Shown: piece after piece, positions 7,696 through 15,761 of the stretch | How the letters are laid out: each line of letters begins with the position of its first letter | Numbering within the stretch: position 1 is the stretch's first letter | Assembly: GCA_038253325.1 (NCBI GenBank) | Contig: JBBSHE010000043.1 | Coordinates: forward strand, 1 to 21,587 | Source: JBBSHE01 sp038253325 | GTDB lineage: Bacteria > Actinomycetota > Actinomycetes > Propionibacteriales > Nocardioidaceae | DNA length: 21,587 nucleotides | Direction: 5' to 3' | Translations under genes and position numbers: made by a program | The notes under the pieces: model-generated | The model's database searches: none | The model's input: only the letters and a program-made list of their open reading frames with translations | Told to the model about the DNA's origin: nothing

Positions 7696-8895
7696 CTACC
7701 GGATCACCTGATCTTGGTGCTCAACTCCGCAAAGCCGAGAGGCTTCCCAGGCGGTGTGCAAGCGATCGGTCGCTTCGGCCACCTCCGCCGCACCCAGGAT
7801 GAGTGGCGGCGCGAGCCGTACGACGTCGGCTTGACAGTCGTTGACGATCACCCCGTCGTCCAGGCCGGCGCTCGCTATCACCGCGGCATCAGGTCGTTCG
7901 AGCGCGGCCCCGATCAGTAGCCCTTTCCCCCGGACGTCACGGACGCCCGGAAGTGCCGCCAGAATCCGCTGCAACTGCTGGCCGATCACCGCCGCCCTGT
8001 CGAGCAGGCCATCGGCGGCGACCACGGTGAGCACCGTCAGGGCGACCGCGGCGGCGAGCGGGTTACCGCCGAACGTGGTTCCGTGCTGTCCGGGCGAGAA
8101 CGTGCGGGCGAAGGACCCGACCGCAATGCAGGCGCCGATCGGGAACCCACCCCCGAGGCCCTTGGCCACCGTGACGATGTCGGGGCGGATGCCCTCGTGC
8201 TGGAACGCGAACCATGCTCCGGTCCGGCCGATCCCGGTCTGCACCTCGTCCATCCAAAACAACGTTCCATGCGCGTCGGCCAGCTGCCGGGCCCGCCGGA
8301 GGTACCCGGCAGGCGGTACCACAACGCCCGCCTCCCCCTGGATCGGCTCCAGCAAGATCGCGGCGGTCGTGTCGTCGACGGCGGCCGCGAGCGCGTCCAG
8401 GTCGCCGAACGGCACGAAGTCGACGTCGGGAAGCAGCGGCAGGAACGGGTCGCGGTAGCTGGCTTTCGACGTCAGGCTCAGCGCGCCCATCGTGCGCCCG
8501 TGGAATCCGCCCTCCGCGACCACGAGGCGGCTACGGCCCGTTAGCCGCGTCAGCTTCAAGCCGGCTTCTGTCGCCTCGGCACCGGAACTCGTCAGGAAGA
8601 CCTTGCCCTCACCGCAGCCGAGGATCTCGAGCAGCCGCTCGGCGAGGGCGATCTGGGGTGGGGTGGCGAATAGGTTCGACACGTGTCCGAGGGTGGTTGC
8701 CTGCTGCCCCAGCGTCTCGACGATCGCGCGATGACCGTGGCCCAACGTGTTCACCGCCAACCCGGCGAGCAGGTCGAGGTAGCGGTTGCCCCGGTCGTCG
8801 ACGACGTGGCAGCCCTCACCGTGCACGAGGACCCGACGTGGCGTGCCGAACGCGTTCATCACGGAACGGTCGTACCGCTCGAGCAGCTTGCTCAC
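7696..8895 (-). CDS. argD: Acetylornithine aminotransferase
   Basis: A PLP-dependent class III aminotransferase that converts N-acetylglutamate 5-semialdehyde to N-acetylornithine using glutamate as amino donor. It has 399 aa. Visible are the cofactor phosphate-binding SSGAEATEA (103-111), the DEVQTGIGRTG segment with Asp216 contacting the PLP ring, the Schiff-base Lys245 in VAKGLGGGFPIG, and GTTFGGNPLA further on. The start is GTG at 8895, overlapping the argB stop as GTGA; a longer reading into argB lacks family similarity. In many bacteria this enzyme also serves lysine synthesis, but nothing here shows that. The protein ends with a slightly unusual Cys/Gln-containing tail (CGVEHQDQVIR). 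Confidence 0.96.
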   Translation of the reverse strand: MSKLLERYDRSVMNAFGTPRRVLVHGEGCHVVDDRGNRYLDLLAGLAVNTLGHGHRAIVETLGQQATTLGHVSNLFATPPQIALAERLLEILGCGEGKVFLTSSGAEATEAGLKLTRLTGRSRLVVAEGGFHGRTMGALSLTSKASYRDPFLPLLPDVDFVPFGDLDALAAAVDDTTAAILLEPIQGEAGVVVPPAGYLRRARQLADAHGTLFWMDEVQTGIGRTGAWFAFQHEGIRPDIVTVAKGLGGGFPIGACIAVGSFARTFSPGQHGTTFGGNPLAAAVALTVLTVVAADGLLDRAAVIGQQLQRILAALPGVRDVRGKGLLIGAALERPDAAVIASAGLDDGVIVNDCQADVVRLAPPLILGAAEVAEATDRLHTAWEASRLCGVEHQDQVIR

Positions 8896-9773
8896 TCGGG
8901 AACCACCATCGTGCCAACCCCCTGGTCGGTCAGCAGCTCGAGCAGCAGTGCATGCGGAACTCTGCCGTCGATGACGGTCGCGTTCGGCACGCCCGCCTCG
9001 ACCGCGCGCAGACAAGCACCCATCTTCGGGATCATGCCGGTGTCCAGACCGGGCAGGACGGCGGCGAGCTCGGCGGTGCTGATCCGGTTGACGAGGTCGA
9101 GGTTGTCCGGATAGTCGCGGTAGAGGCCGGCCACGTCGGTGAGGACCACGAGCTTCTCGGCACCGAGTGCTGACGCAAGCACCGCCGCGGCGGCATCCGC
9201 GTTGACGTTGTGGACCTGGCCATGGTGGTCCGGGGCGACGGTTGCCACCACCGGGATCCGGCCGGCCCGGATCACGTCGAGGACCGCCTCCGGTCGTACC
9301 CGGACGACGTCGCCGACCAGGCCGATGTCATGGGCTTGTCCGTTGACGACCACCGGCGTCCGCTCGGCCGTGAACAGACCCGCGTCCTCACCTGACAGCC
9401 CGACCGCGAACGGTCCGTGCTGGTTCAGTGCCCCGACGAGCTGCCGACCCACCTGCCCGACCAGGACCATCCGGACCACCTCCATCGCCTCGGCGCTCGT
9501 GACCCGCAGCCCACCAGCGAAGGACGAGTCGATCCCCAACCGATCCAGCATGCTGGTGATCTGCGGACCGCCTCCGTGGACGACGACGACCTGCACGCCC
9601 GCACAGCGAAGGAACACGATGTCTGCCGCGAAGGAGCTGCGCAGGTCGTCGGCTGCCATCGCGCTGCCGCCGTACTTCACGACGACGGTCTTGGCGTGGA
9701 ACCGCGCGATCCACGGCAACGCCTCGGCGAGGGCCGCGGCCGTGTCGAATGCGTTGCGCACGGGCGTCGTCAT
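8892..9773 (-). CDS. argB: Acetylglutamate kinase
   Basis: Phosphorylates N-acetylglutamate, usually the arginine-feedback-controlled step in organisms with the ArgJ cycle. It has 293 aa. Amino acid kinase family features are VVKYGGSAM with Lys33, the VVVVHGGGPQI glycine-rich loop and the C-terminal NVNADAAAAVLASALGAEKLVVLTD region. The N-terminal extension before the kinase fold (about 25 residues, helix-forming) is the kind found in arginine-inhibited hexameric enzymes, which suggests feedback inhibition; this is an inference. The ATG start overlaps the argJ stop (ATGA). Confidence 0.97.
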   Translation of the reverse strand: MTTPVRNAFDTAAALAEALPWIARFHAKTVVVKYGGSAMAADDLRSSFAADIVFLRCAGVQVVVVHGGGPQITSMLDRLGIDSSFAGGLRVTSAEAMEVVRMVLVGQVGRQLVGALNQHGPFAVGLSGEDAGLFTAERTPVVVNGQAHDIGLVGDVVRVRPEAVLDVIRAGRIPVVATVAPDHHGQVHNVNADAAAAVLASALGAEKLVVLTDVAGLYRDYPDNLDLVNRISTAELAAVLPGLDTGMIPKMGACLRAVEAGVPNATVIDGRVPHALLLELLTDQGVGTMVVPE

Positions 9774-10921
9774 GATGCGTACGCCGAGTTCTCGTGTACA
9801 TAGGCGTGGGTCAGATCGTTGGTCCAGACGATCGCCTCATGTGCACCCGACTTGAGGTCGATGGTGACCTTGACATCGACTGGTCCGAGGTCCACCTGGT
9901 CCGTCGGCTGGGCCGGTGCGCTGTGGCGGCACACCAATACGTCGTTGAGCGCAACGTCGAGGTCGAGCGGGTCGAACGCCGCCGATGTCGTACCGATCGA
10001 CGCGAGTACGCGTCCCCAGTTCGGGTCCTTGCCGAAGATCGCGCACTTGAACAGGTTGCTGCGGGCGACCGCCCGGCCGACCTCCACCGCGTCTGCCTCG
10101 CTGGCCGCACCCATGACGGTGATGGCGATGTCGTGATCGGCGCCCTCAGCATCACGCAACAGCTGCTGGGCGAGGTCGTGGCACACCACGCGCAGCCCTT
10201 CGGCGAAGTCGGCGGCGCGCGGCGTGACACCCGAGGCGCCGCTGGCCAGCACGAGCACCGTGTCGTTGGTCGACATGCAGCCGTCGGAGTCGATCCGGTC
10301 GAACGTGACCCCGGTCGCCGACCGGAGCGCCTGGTCGGCGACGGCCGGTTCGACGACCGCGTCGGTCGTGATGTATCCGAGCATCGTCGCAAGGGACGGA
10401 GCCAGCATGCCCGCGCCCTTGGCCATCCCGCCGATCGTGTAGCCGGCTTGGCGCAGCGTCGCCTGCTTGGACACCGAGTCGGTCGTCCGGATCGCCTCCG
10501 CGGCCTCCGGACCGCCATCGGCCCGCAACGTCCGATGTGCCGCGGTGCAGCCGGCGAGCAGTCGCTCGCGATCGGTCGGGACGCCGATCAGGCCGGTCGA
10601 GCACACGGCCACGTCGACCGCGCCGATACCCAGCAGGTCGGCGACGTGCTCGGCCGTCGCGTGGGTGGTCGCGAACCCGTCCGGCCCGGTGTAGCAGTTG
10701 GCTCCGCCGGAGTTCGAGACCACCGCCCGCAGCGAGCCGTCGCTGACCGCCTGTTCGCTCCATCGCACGGGATGTGCCTTGCAGCGGTTGGACGTGAAGA
10801 CCGCAGCCGCGGTCGATTCCGGGCCGTCGTTGACGAGCAGGGCGACGTCAGGTTTTCCGCTGGGCTTCAGTCCAGCCCGTACTCCGCTGGCGCGAAACCC
10901 GTCCGCTGCGGTGACGCTCAC
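9770..10921 (-). CDS. argJ: Bifunctional glutamate/ornithine N-acetyltransferase
   Basis: Transfers the acetyl group from N-acetylornithine to glutamate, making the pathway cyclic and releasing ornithine for ArgF; some family members also use acetyl-CoA. It has 383 aa and is a self-cleaving proenzyme. The conserved KGAGMLAPSLATML (168-181) holds the nucleophile Thr179, where the chain should split into alpha and beta subunits. STGLIG (108-113) provides the expected oxyanion-hole residues. GTG at 10921 overlaps the argC stop as GTGA and gives the normal family N-terminus (VTAADGFRASGVRAGLK); the longer frame into argC is rejected. Whether this copy is mono- or bifunctional cannot be told from sequence. 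Confidence 0.96.
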   Translation of the reverse strand: MSVTAADGFRASGVRAGLKPSGKPDVALLVNDGPESTAAAVFTSNRCKAHPVRWSEQAVSDGSLRAVVSNSGGANCYTGPDGFATTHATAEHVADLLGIGAVDVAVCSTGLIGVPTDRERLLAGCTAAHRTLRADGGPEAAEAIRTTDSVSKQATLRQAGYTIGGMAKGAGMLAPSLATMLGYITTDAVVEPAVADQALRSATGVTFDRIDSDGCMSTNDTVLVLASGASGVTPRAADFAEGLRVVCHDLAQQLLRDAEGADHDIAITVMGAASEADAVEVGRAVARSNLFKCAIFGKDPNWGRVLASIGTTSAAFDPLDLDVALNDVLVCRHSAPAQPTDQVDLGPVDVKVTIDLKSGAHEAIVWTNDLTHAYVHENSAYAS

Positions 10922-11970
10922 GGCGCTATCCCGATCGCGGTGAGGCCGGTCGTCTCGTCGATGCCGAGCGCGATGTTCATGCATTGGACGGCGCCACCGG
11001 CTGTTCCCTTCACGAGGTTGTCGATCGCCGACACGGCGACCAGTCGACGGGCATGCCCGTCGACGGCAACCTGCACGTGGGCGGCGTTCGAGCCGAGCAC
11101 CCCTTGGCTCTGCGGCCAACGGTGCTCCGGCAACAGGTGCCAGAACGGCTCGTACGCGGTCGACTTCAGGTAGACAGCTCGTACATCGTCCGCGTCGACG
11201 CCGTCGACCAGCCGCGCGGTGCAGGTCGCGAGGATCCCGCGAACCATCGGGACCAGGATCGGTGTGAACGACACGACCGGGGCGGTGGCGCCCGCCGCCG
11301 CGAGGGTCTGCTCGATCTCGGGCGTGTGCCGGTGCGCTCCCCCGACGCCGTACGCGGTCGCCGAGCCGATCACCTCGGAGCCGAGCAGGTCCGGACGCAG
11401 CGACCTGCCAGCGCCCGACGTGCCGGTCGCGGCGACCACCACGACGTCATCGGCCGTGACCAGTCGGCGCGTCACAGCCGGCGCGAGGGCCAGGATCGAC
11501 GCCGTCGGGAAGCAGCCGGGCACGGCGATCCGCCGCGTCGACCTGAGCACCTCTCGCTGACCGGCGAGCTCGGGCAGGCCATAGGGCCAGCACCCGGCAT
11601 GACGTGTCGAGTAGTACGCCTCCCATCCGGCCGGATCGGTCAACCGGTGGTCGGCTCCGCAGTCGATCACCAGCATGGACTCGTCGAGCGTCGCGGTGAC
11701 GGCAGGTGATGCTCCATGCGGTAGGGCGAGGAAGACCACGTCGTGGCCGGCCAGGGTGGCGCCGGACGTTTCGTCGACGACCCGATCGGCGAACGGGACC
11801 AGGTGCGGGTGCATCTCGCCGACCGTCCGCCCGACTCGGTCGCCGGCGGTCAGGGCGCCGACACGTATCCGGGGGTGCGTCGCGAGCAGCCGCAGCAGCT
11901 CGCCGCCGACGTACCCGCTGGCGCCGGCGACCGCGACCGTGAACGCTCGCCTCTTGGTGTCTGCGTACAT
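10918..11970 (-). CDS. argC: N-acetyl-gamma-glutamyl-phosphate reductase
   Basis: An NADPH-dependent reductase that converts N-acetylglutamyl phosphate to the semialdehyde; it is the first gene of the arg operon. It has 350 aa. An N-terminal Rossmann segment VAVAGASGYVGGELLRLL (about 12-29) and the catalytic cysteine Cys153 in VPGCFPTAS are clear; the usual GCYPT reads GCFPT here. GTSGAGR and HRHTPEIEQ follow in the substrate domain. There is no Shine-Dalgarno sequence before the ATG at 11970, but a -10 box ends 9 nt upstream of it, so the transcript is probably leaderless or nearly so. No alternative in-frame start exists near the Rossmann strand. Confidence 0.96.
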   Translation of the reverse strand: MYADTKRRAFTVAVAGASGYVGGELLRLLATHPRIRVGALTAGDRVGRTVGEMHPHLVPFADRVVDETSGATLAGHDVVFLALPHGASPAVTATLDESMLVIDCGADHRLTDPAGWEAYYSTRHAGCWPYGLPELAGQREVLRSTRRIAVPGCFPTASILALAPAVTRRLVTADDVVVVAATGTSGAGRSLRPDLLGSEVIGSATAYGVGGAHRHTPEIEQTLAAAGATAPVVSFTPILVPMVRGILATCTARLVDGVDADDVRAVYLKSTAYEPFWHLLPEHRWPQSQGVLGSNAAHVQVAVDGHARRLVAVSAIDNLVKGTAGGAVQCMNIALGIDETTGLTAIGIAP

Positions 11971-11971
11971 C

Positions 11972-12009
11972 GTTGCACGACTATACGTACCGCGACATGT
12001 TCATGCAAC
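11972..12009 (-). promoter_or_regulatory. arg operon promoter with operator-like inverted repeat
   Basis: On the minus strand, TTGCAT (12003-12008), a 17-base spacer and TATAGT (11980-11985) form a plausible promoter whose start would fall within a few bases of the argC ATG. An inverted repeat, GTTGCATGA (12001-12009) and TCGTGCAAC (11972-11980), one mismatch in nine, brackets the promoter. TTGCAT resembles ARG-box half-sites known for ArgR, but the 20-base spacing between arms is wider than in a classical 18-bp ARG box, so ArgR binding is an inference. The site sits in the 46-base pheT-argC gap. Confidence 0.55.
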
Positions 12010-12016
12010 CGCGGGA

Positions 12017-14491
12017 TCAGACTCGGTGCACCGCCTCTAATCGTTCCACCGCGACCTCGACAGCCGCATCGCGAGCTCCGCTGATCTCGGGCTCGGTCAG
12101 GGTCCGGTCCGGCGCGCGGAAGCGGAGCGAGAACGCGAGCGACTTCCTTCCGGGACCGACTTGCTCGCCTTCGTACACGTCGAACAGGCGAACGGACTCG
12201 AGGAGCTCACCGCCACCGTCCGTCAATGCCTTCGCAACGTCGGCGGCGGGGACGCCACGGCCGACGACGAGCGCGACGTCCTCCTTACCGACCGGGAAGC
12301 TGGACAGCCGGGGCGCGGTCGTGATCGCCGTCGCGTGCGCAAGCAGGGCATCAAGGTCGAGCTCCGCGGCCGCTACCCGGGCCGGCAGCCCGTACGCACG
12401 ACAGGCCCGAGGATGCAGCTCGCCGGCGTACCCGATCACGTCGTCACCGATGACGAGCTGGGCGCACCGGCCCGGATGCCAGGGCTCGTGAGCCGCCGCC
12501 AAGGCCGTGACGTCTGCACCGACGGCAGTTCCGAGCCTGCGGCAGGCGTCGATCGCGTCGGCCCAGCAGGCCGGCCGTCCGTCACCCCACCAGCCGGGGC
12601 GCTCCCGCCGTCCACTGATCACGACGCCGAGATGAAGGGGCTGGTCGGGCAGCGCGACGTCGAGCTGCTTCAGCTCGTCATCGCTGGGCCGGTGGTCGAC
12701 GGACAACCGTGGCGCAACCGGTCGCTCACCGGGCGGCGGGAGGAAGACCGCGCCGATCTCGAACAAACCGAGGTCCGACTGTCCGCGCGCCAGGTTGCGG
12801 CCGAGTGCCCGGAGCAGGCCGGGAAGGGCGGTGGTCCGGAGCTGCGGATCGATCTCGGACAATGGGTTCGCAATCTTGATGGTCCGCCGTCGTTCGTCGT
12901 CAGCCGGAAGCCGGAGCGCCTCCCAGTCCTTCTCGCTCACGAACGGAAACGCGAGAGTCTCGACGTATCCAGCACCGGCGAGCACCAGGCCGACGCGACG
13001 GCGCAGCTGCTGGCGCCGGGTGAGACCGGTTCCCGCAGGGGCCGTGGGCAGCACGCTCGGAACCTTGTCGTACCCGACGATCCGGACCACCTCCTCGACC
13101 AGGTCGTACGGGTCGTCGAGATCGGGACGCCACGGTGCGGGAGCGGCGGTCACCTGGTGGTCCGACACGGCGACCCTGCATCCGACCGTCTCCAGTGCGC
13201 CGACGACCGTGTCGGCGCCGATGTCGATGCCGGACACCCGTGCCGGCAAGTCGTCGGCGATCGTGATCTGACGGCTAGAAGGTACGCCGCCGATCACGGT
13301 GGCAGCCGTCTCGAGCTCGCCGCCGCCGTACTCGACCAGCAGTCGAGCGGCTCGGACCGCGGCGGCCGGCCCGATCGTCGGATCCACGCCTCGTTCGAAC
13401 CGTCGAGAGGCTTCGCTCGGCAGCTTGTGGCGGCGAGCCGTCCGGGCGATGGTGATCGGGTCGAAGTTCGCCGCCTCGAGGACGATGTTCGAGGTGGCGG
13501 CGGTAATCTCCGTGGCCTCCCCACCCATCACCCCGGCCAGGCCGATCGGCCCGGATTCGTCGGTGATCAGCAGGTCCTCGGGGTCGAGCTCTCGCTCCTT
13601 TCCGTCGAGCGTGGTCAGCGCCTCGCCAGGCTCGGCGCGGCGTACGACGATCCGACCGGTCAGCTTGTCCTGGTCGTAGGCGTGCAGTGGTTGGCCGAGC
13701 TCGAGCATGACGTAGTTCGTGACGTCGACCGCCAGCGAGAGCGGGCGGATGCCGGCGAGCTGGACGCGCCGAGCAAGCCAGGCCGGGCTCGGCGCGGTCG
13801 GGTTGAAACCGCGAACGGTGACGGCAGTGAATCCTCGGCAGTCGTGCAGGTTCGAGACGTCGACCGGAAACCCTCCGCCGTCCACGACCGGCGTCACCGC
13901 GTCGACCGGGTCAGAGAACGGCTGGGGGAAGGCGATCGCGGTCTCGCGCGCCACCCCGCGCATCGACAGGGCGTACGCCCGGTCGGGGTTGATCTCGAGC
14001 TCGATCACGTCGTCACGAACGCCGAGCACCTCGGCCGCGTCCTCGCCGACGACCGCCGATGCGTCAAGCACCAGGATCCCGATGTGGTCGTCGCCGAGAC
14101 CGAGCTCACGAGCGGAGCAGATCATGCCATCGGAGGGGTGTCCGTAGGTCATCCGCTGACCGATCTCGAATCCCCCGGGAAGCACGGTTCCCGGGAGCGC
14201 GACGGCCACCAGGTCACCGACGGCGAAGTTGAAGGCGCCACACACGATTCCGCGGGGCTCCGACTCACCGACATCGACCTTGCACCAGCGGATCGTCTTG
14301 CCATTGGAGTGCTTCTCCGCGTTGATCTCGAGCACCCGTCCGACGACCAGTGAACCGGCGAGGTCGTGGCCGATCGGGACGATCGCCTCGAGCTTCAAGC
14401 CGAGCATGGTGAGTGCCCAGGCGAGGTCCTCGATGCCGACCTCGGCGGGGATCTCGACCAGGGAACGAAGCCAGGAAACTGGAAACTGCAT
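12017..14491 (-). CDS. pheT: Phenylalanyl-tRNA synthetase beta subunit
   Basis: The beta subunit of the alpha2-beta2 enzyme that charges tRNA-Phe; beta carries tRNA binding and editing. It has 824 aa, typical for bacteria. In order: N-terminal MQFPVSWLRSLVEIP, an OB-fold tRNA-binding domain (about 40-150, with VVGRVLEINAEKHSNG), the B3/B4 editing region and B5 domain (mid-protein), the catalytic-like core (LVEEVVRIVGYDKVPS onward) and a C-terminal ferredoxin-fold anticodon-binding domain (SSFPVGKEDVALVV to the end). The ATG at 14491 shares one base with the pheS stop (TGATG) and has GGAG about 6 nt upstream. A longer reading into pheS is an artefact. Confidence 0.97.
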   Translation of the reverse strand: MQFPVSWLRSLVEIPAEVGIEDLAWALTMLGLKLEAIVPIGHDLAGSLVVGRVLEINAEKHSNGKTIRWCKVDVGESEPRGIVCGAFNFAVGDLVAVALPGTVLPGGFEIGQRMTYGHPSDGMICSARELGLGDDHIGILVLDASAVVGEDAAEVLGVRDDVIELEINPDRAYALSMRGVARETAIAFPQPFSDPVDAVTPVVDGGGFPVDVSNLHDCRGFTAVTVRGFNPTAPSPAWLARRVQLAGIRPLSLAVDVTNYVMLELGQPLHAYDQDKLTGRIVVRRAEPGEALTTLDGKERELDPEDLLITDESGPIGLAGVMGGEATEITAATSNIVLEAANFDPITIARTARRHKLPSEASRRFERGVDPTIGPAAAVRAARLLVEYGGGELETAATVIGGVPSSRQITIADDLPARVSGIDIGADTVVGALETVGCRVAVSDHQVTAAPAPWRPDLDDPYDLVEEVVRIVGYDKVPSVLPTAPAGTGLTRRQQLRRRVGLVLAGAGYVETLAFPFVSEKDWEALRLPADDERRRTIKIANPLSEIDPQLRTTALPGLLRALGRNLARGQSDLGLFEIGAVFLPPPGERPVAPRLSVDHRPSDDELKQLDVALPDQPLHLGVVISGRRERPGWWGDGRPACWADAIDACRRLGTAVGADVTALAAAHEPWHPGRCAQLVIGDDVIGYAGELHPRACRAYGLPARVAAAELDLDALLAHATAITTAPRLSSFPVGKEDVALVVGRGVPAADVAKALTDGGGELLESVRLFDVYEGEQVGPGRKSLAFSLRFRAPDRTLTEPEISGARDAAVEVAVERLEAVHRV

Positions 14492-15594
14492 CACAGCTCC
14501 AATCCGAACGGCAACGCAAAACGGACGTCGCCCTCGACGATGTCGCGCATGTCCTCGACACCGTGCCGGACCATCAGGGTGCGCTCGATGCCCATGCCGA
14601 ACGCGAACCCGGCAAAACGGTCGGGGTCCACATCCGCGGCGCGCAACACCCTCGGGTTGACAACACCGCAGCCGCCCCACTCGAGCCAACCCTCGCCGCT
14701 GCACGTCCGGCAGGTCCGCATCTCAGGCTCGAGGGCACGGCACACGAAGCACAGCAGGTCCACCTCGGCGCTGGGTTCGGTGAACGGGAAAAACGACGGA
14801 CGGAACCGGGTGGTCACCCCGGCACCGAAGACCTGGGCGGCGAAGTGGTCGAGCGTTCCCTTCAGATGACCCATCGTGATGCCCTCGGCAACGGCAAGCC
14901 CCTCGACCTGGTGGAACACCGGTGCATGGCTCGGATCCAGCTCGTCGGTGCGATAGACACGTCCCGGGCAGATCGTGAAGACCGGAAGGTCTCCGGCCAG
15001 CAGGCTCCGGATCTGGACGGGTGAGGTATGGGTGCGCAGCACGACTCCGGCCGCCTGCGGCTCGAGGAACATCGTGTCCTGCATGGTCCGTGCCGGGTGG
15101 TCCGGTGCGAAGTTGAGGGCGTCGAAGTTCATCCACTCGACCTCGACCTCGGGCCCGTCGGCGACGGACCAGCCCATCGCGACGAAGATGTCGCAGATCC
15201 GTTCGGTGATCGTCGTGATCGGGTGCCGGGCTCCGGTCGGCTCACGGTCGTACGGCAGCGTGACGTCGACGCGCTCCTCGGCGAGCAGCGACGCCTCCTG
15301 TGCGGCCTCGAGCTCGGCGGTACGGGTGTCGAGCGCCGCGCTGACGTCGCGGCGAGCCGAACCGACGCGGCGGCCCGCATCCTTTCGGGCCTGTGGCGGC
15401 AACGCGCCGATCTCACGGTTGGCGAGCGCGAGCGGCGACCGGTCTCCCACGTGGTCGAGCCGGGCCTGCTTCAGCTCGTCGAGGTTCTTCGCAGCCGCGA
15501 TCGCACGCACGGCGGCCTCCCGCATCCGCCGGACCTCGGCAGGGTGCAGCGGGGTGACTTCGACAGGGTCGTAGTCGGTGTTCGGTCCGGACAT
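14491..15594 (-). CDS. pheS: Phenylalanyl-tRNA synthetase alpha subunit
   Basis: The catalytic class II subunit of PheRS, 367 aa. The N-terminal about 100 residues form the coiled-coil arm (helical, Ala/Arg/Glu-rich). The core starts at HPITTITERICDIFVAMGW. Motif 2 is seen in FTICPGRVYRTDELDPSHAPVFHQVEGLAV and motif 3 in GFAFGMGIERTLMVRHGVEDMRD. A CxxC...CxxC cluster (CFVC and CRTC) near VDLLC could bind a metal; such cysteine pairs occur in other bacterial PheS proteins. The ATG at 15594 has GAGAGG upstream. A 163-base gap with hairpins separates it from the histidine kinase gene, so pheST may have its own promoter (TAGACT at about 15628-15633, with TTGGCC 19 bases upstream, is a weak candidate). 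Confidence 0.97.
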   Translation of the reverse strand: MSGPNTDYDPVEVTPLHPAEVRRMREAAVRAIAAAKNLDELKQARLDHVGDRSPLALANREIGALPPQARKDAGRRVGSARRDVSAALDTRTAELEAAQEASLLAEERVDVTLPYDREPTGARHPITTITERICDIFVAMGWSVADGPEVEVEWMNFDALNFAPDHPARTMQDTMFLEPQAAGVVLRTHTSPVQIRSLLAGDLPVFTICPGRVYRTDELDPSHAPVFHQVEGLAVAEGITMGHLKGTLDHFAAQVFGAGVTTRFRPSFFPFTEPSAEVDLLCFVCRALEPEMRTCRTCSGEGWLEWGGCGVVNPRVLRAADVDPDRFAGFAFGMGIERTLMVRHGVEDMRDIVEGDVRFALPFGLEL

Positions 15595-15637
15595 CGTGGC
15601 CTCTCGCGCCTGGCACGTACTCGGGTGAGTCTAGGGA

Positions 15638-15653
15638 CGGCGAGAGATCGCCG
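15638..15653 (-). other. Hairpin in the leader upstream of pheS
   Basis: CGGCGA (15638-15643) and TCGCCG (15648-15653) form a perfect 6-bp stem with a 4-base loop. The next bases (15651-15673) contain a second inverted repeat, CCGGCC / GGCCGG. Together they make the histidine kinase-pheS gap strongly structured. They could end kinase transcription or shape the pheS leader; there is no T-tract and no Phe-codon leader peptide that I can see. Confidence 0.4.
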
Positions 15654-15731
15654 GCCAACCGGTTTCGGCCGGGTCGTGCCCGCTGTACGGCCTCCGGTTG
15701 TCGCGTGGCCCCAGCCCCCGAGATCTGCCGC

Positions 15732-15761
15732 ATGACCGGGTCATCGGATGACCCGGGTCAT
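15732..15761 (-). repeat. Tandem palindromes at the histidine kinase stop codon
   Basis: ATGACCGGGTCAT (15732-15744) and ATGACCCGGGTCAT (15748-15761) are near-identical palindromes separated by CGG. The second covers the kinase stop codon (15758-15760). The pair can also fold as one hairpin (CCGGGTCAT / ATGACCCGG, loop CGG). They may be a two-site operator, or a terminator without a T-tract. Confidence 0.6.

Noticed and set aside
12161..14353. A 730-codon open frame on the plus strand opposite pheT
   Set aside because: It lies entirely antisense to a clear pheT. High GC with G/C at third positions routinely opens such frames, and the product shows no recognisable domain.
15595..15757. Possible T-box or phenylalanine attenuator upstream of pheS
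   Set aside because: No T-box sequence, no leader peptide rich in Phe codons and no T-tract terminator could be found. Only GC-rich hairpins are present.
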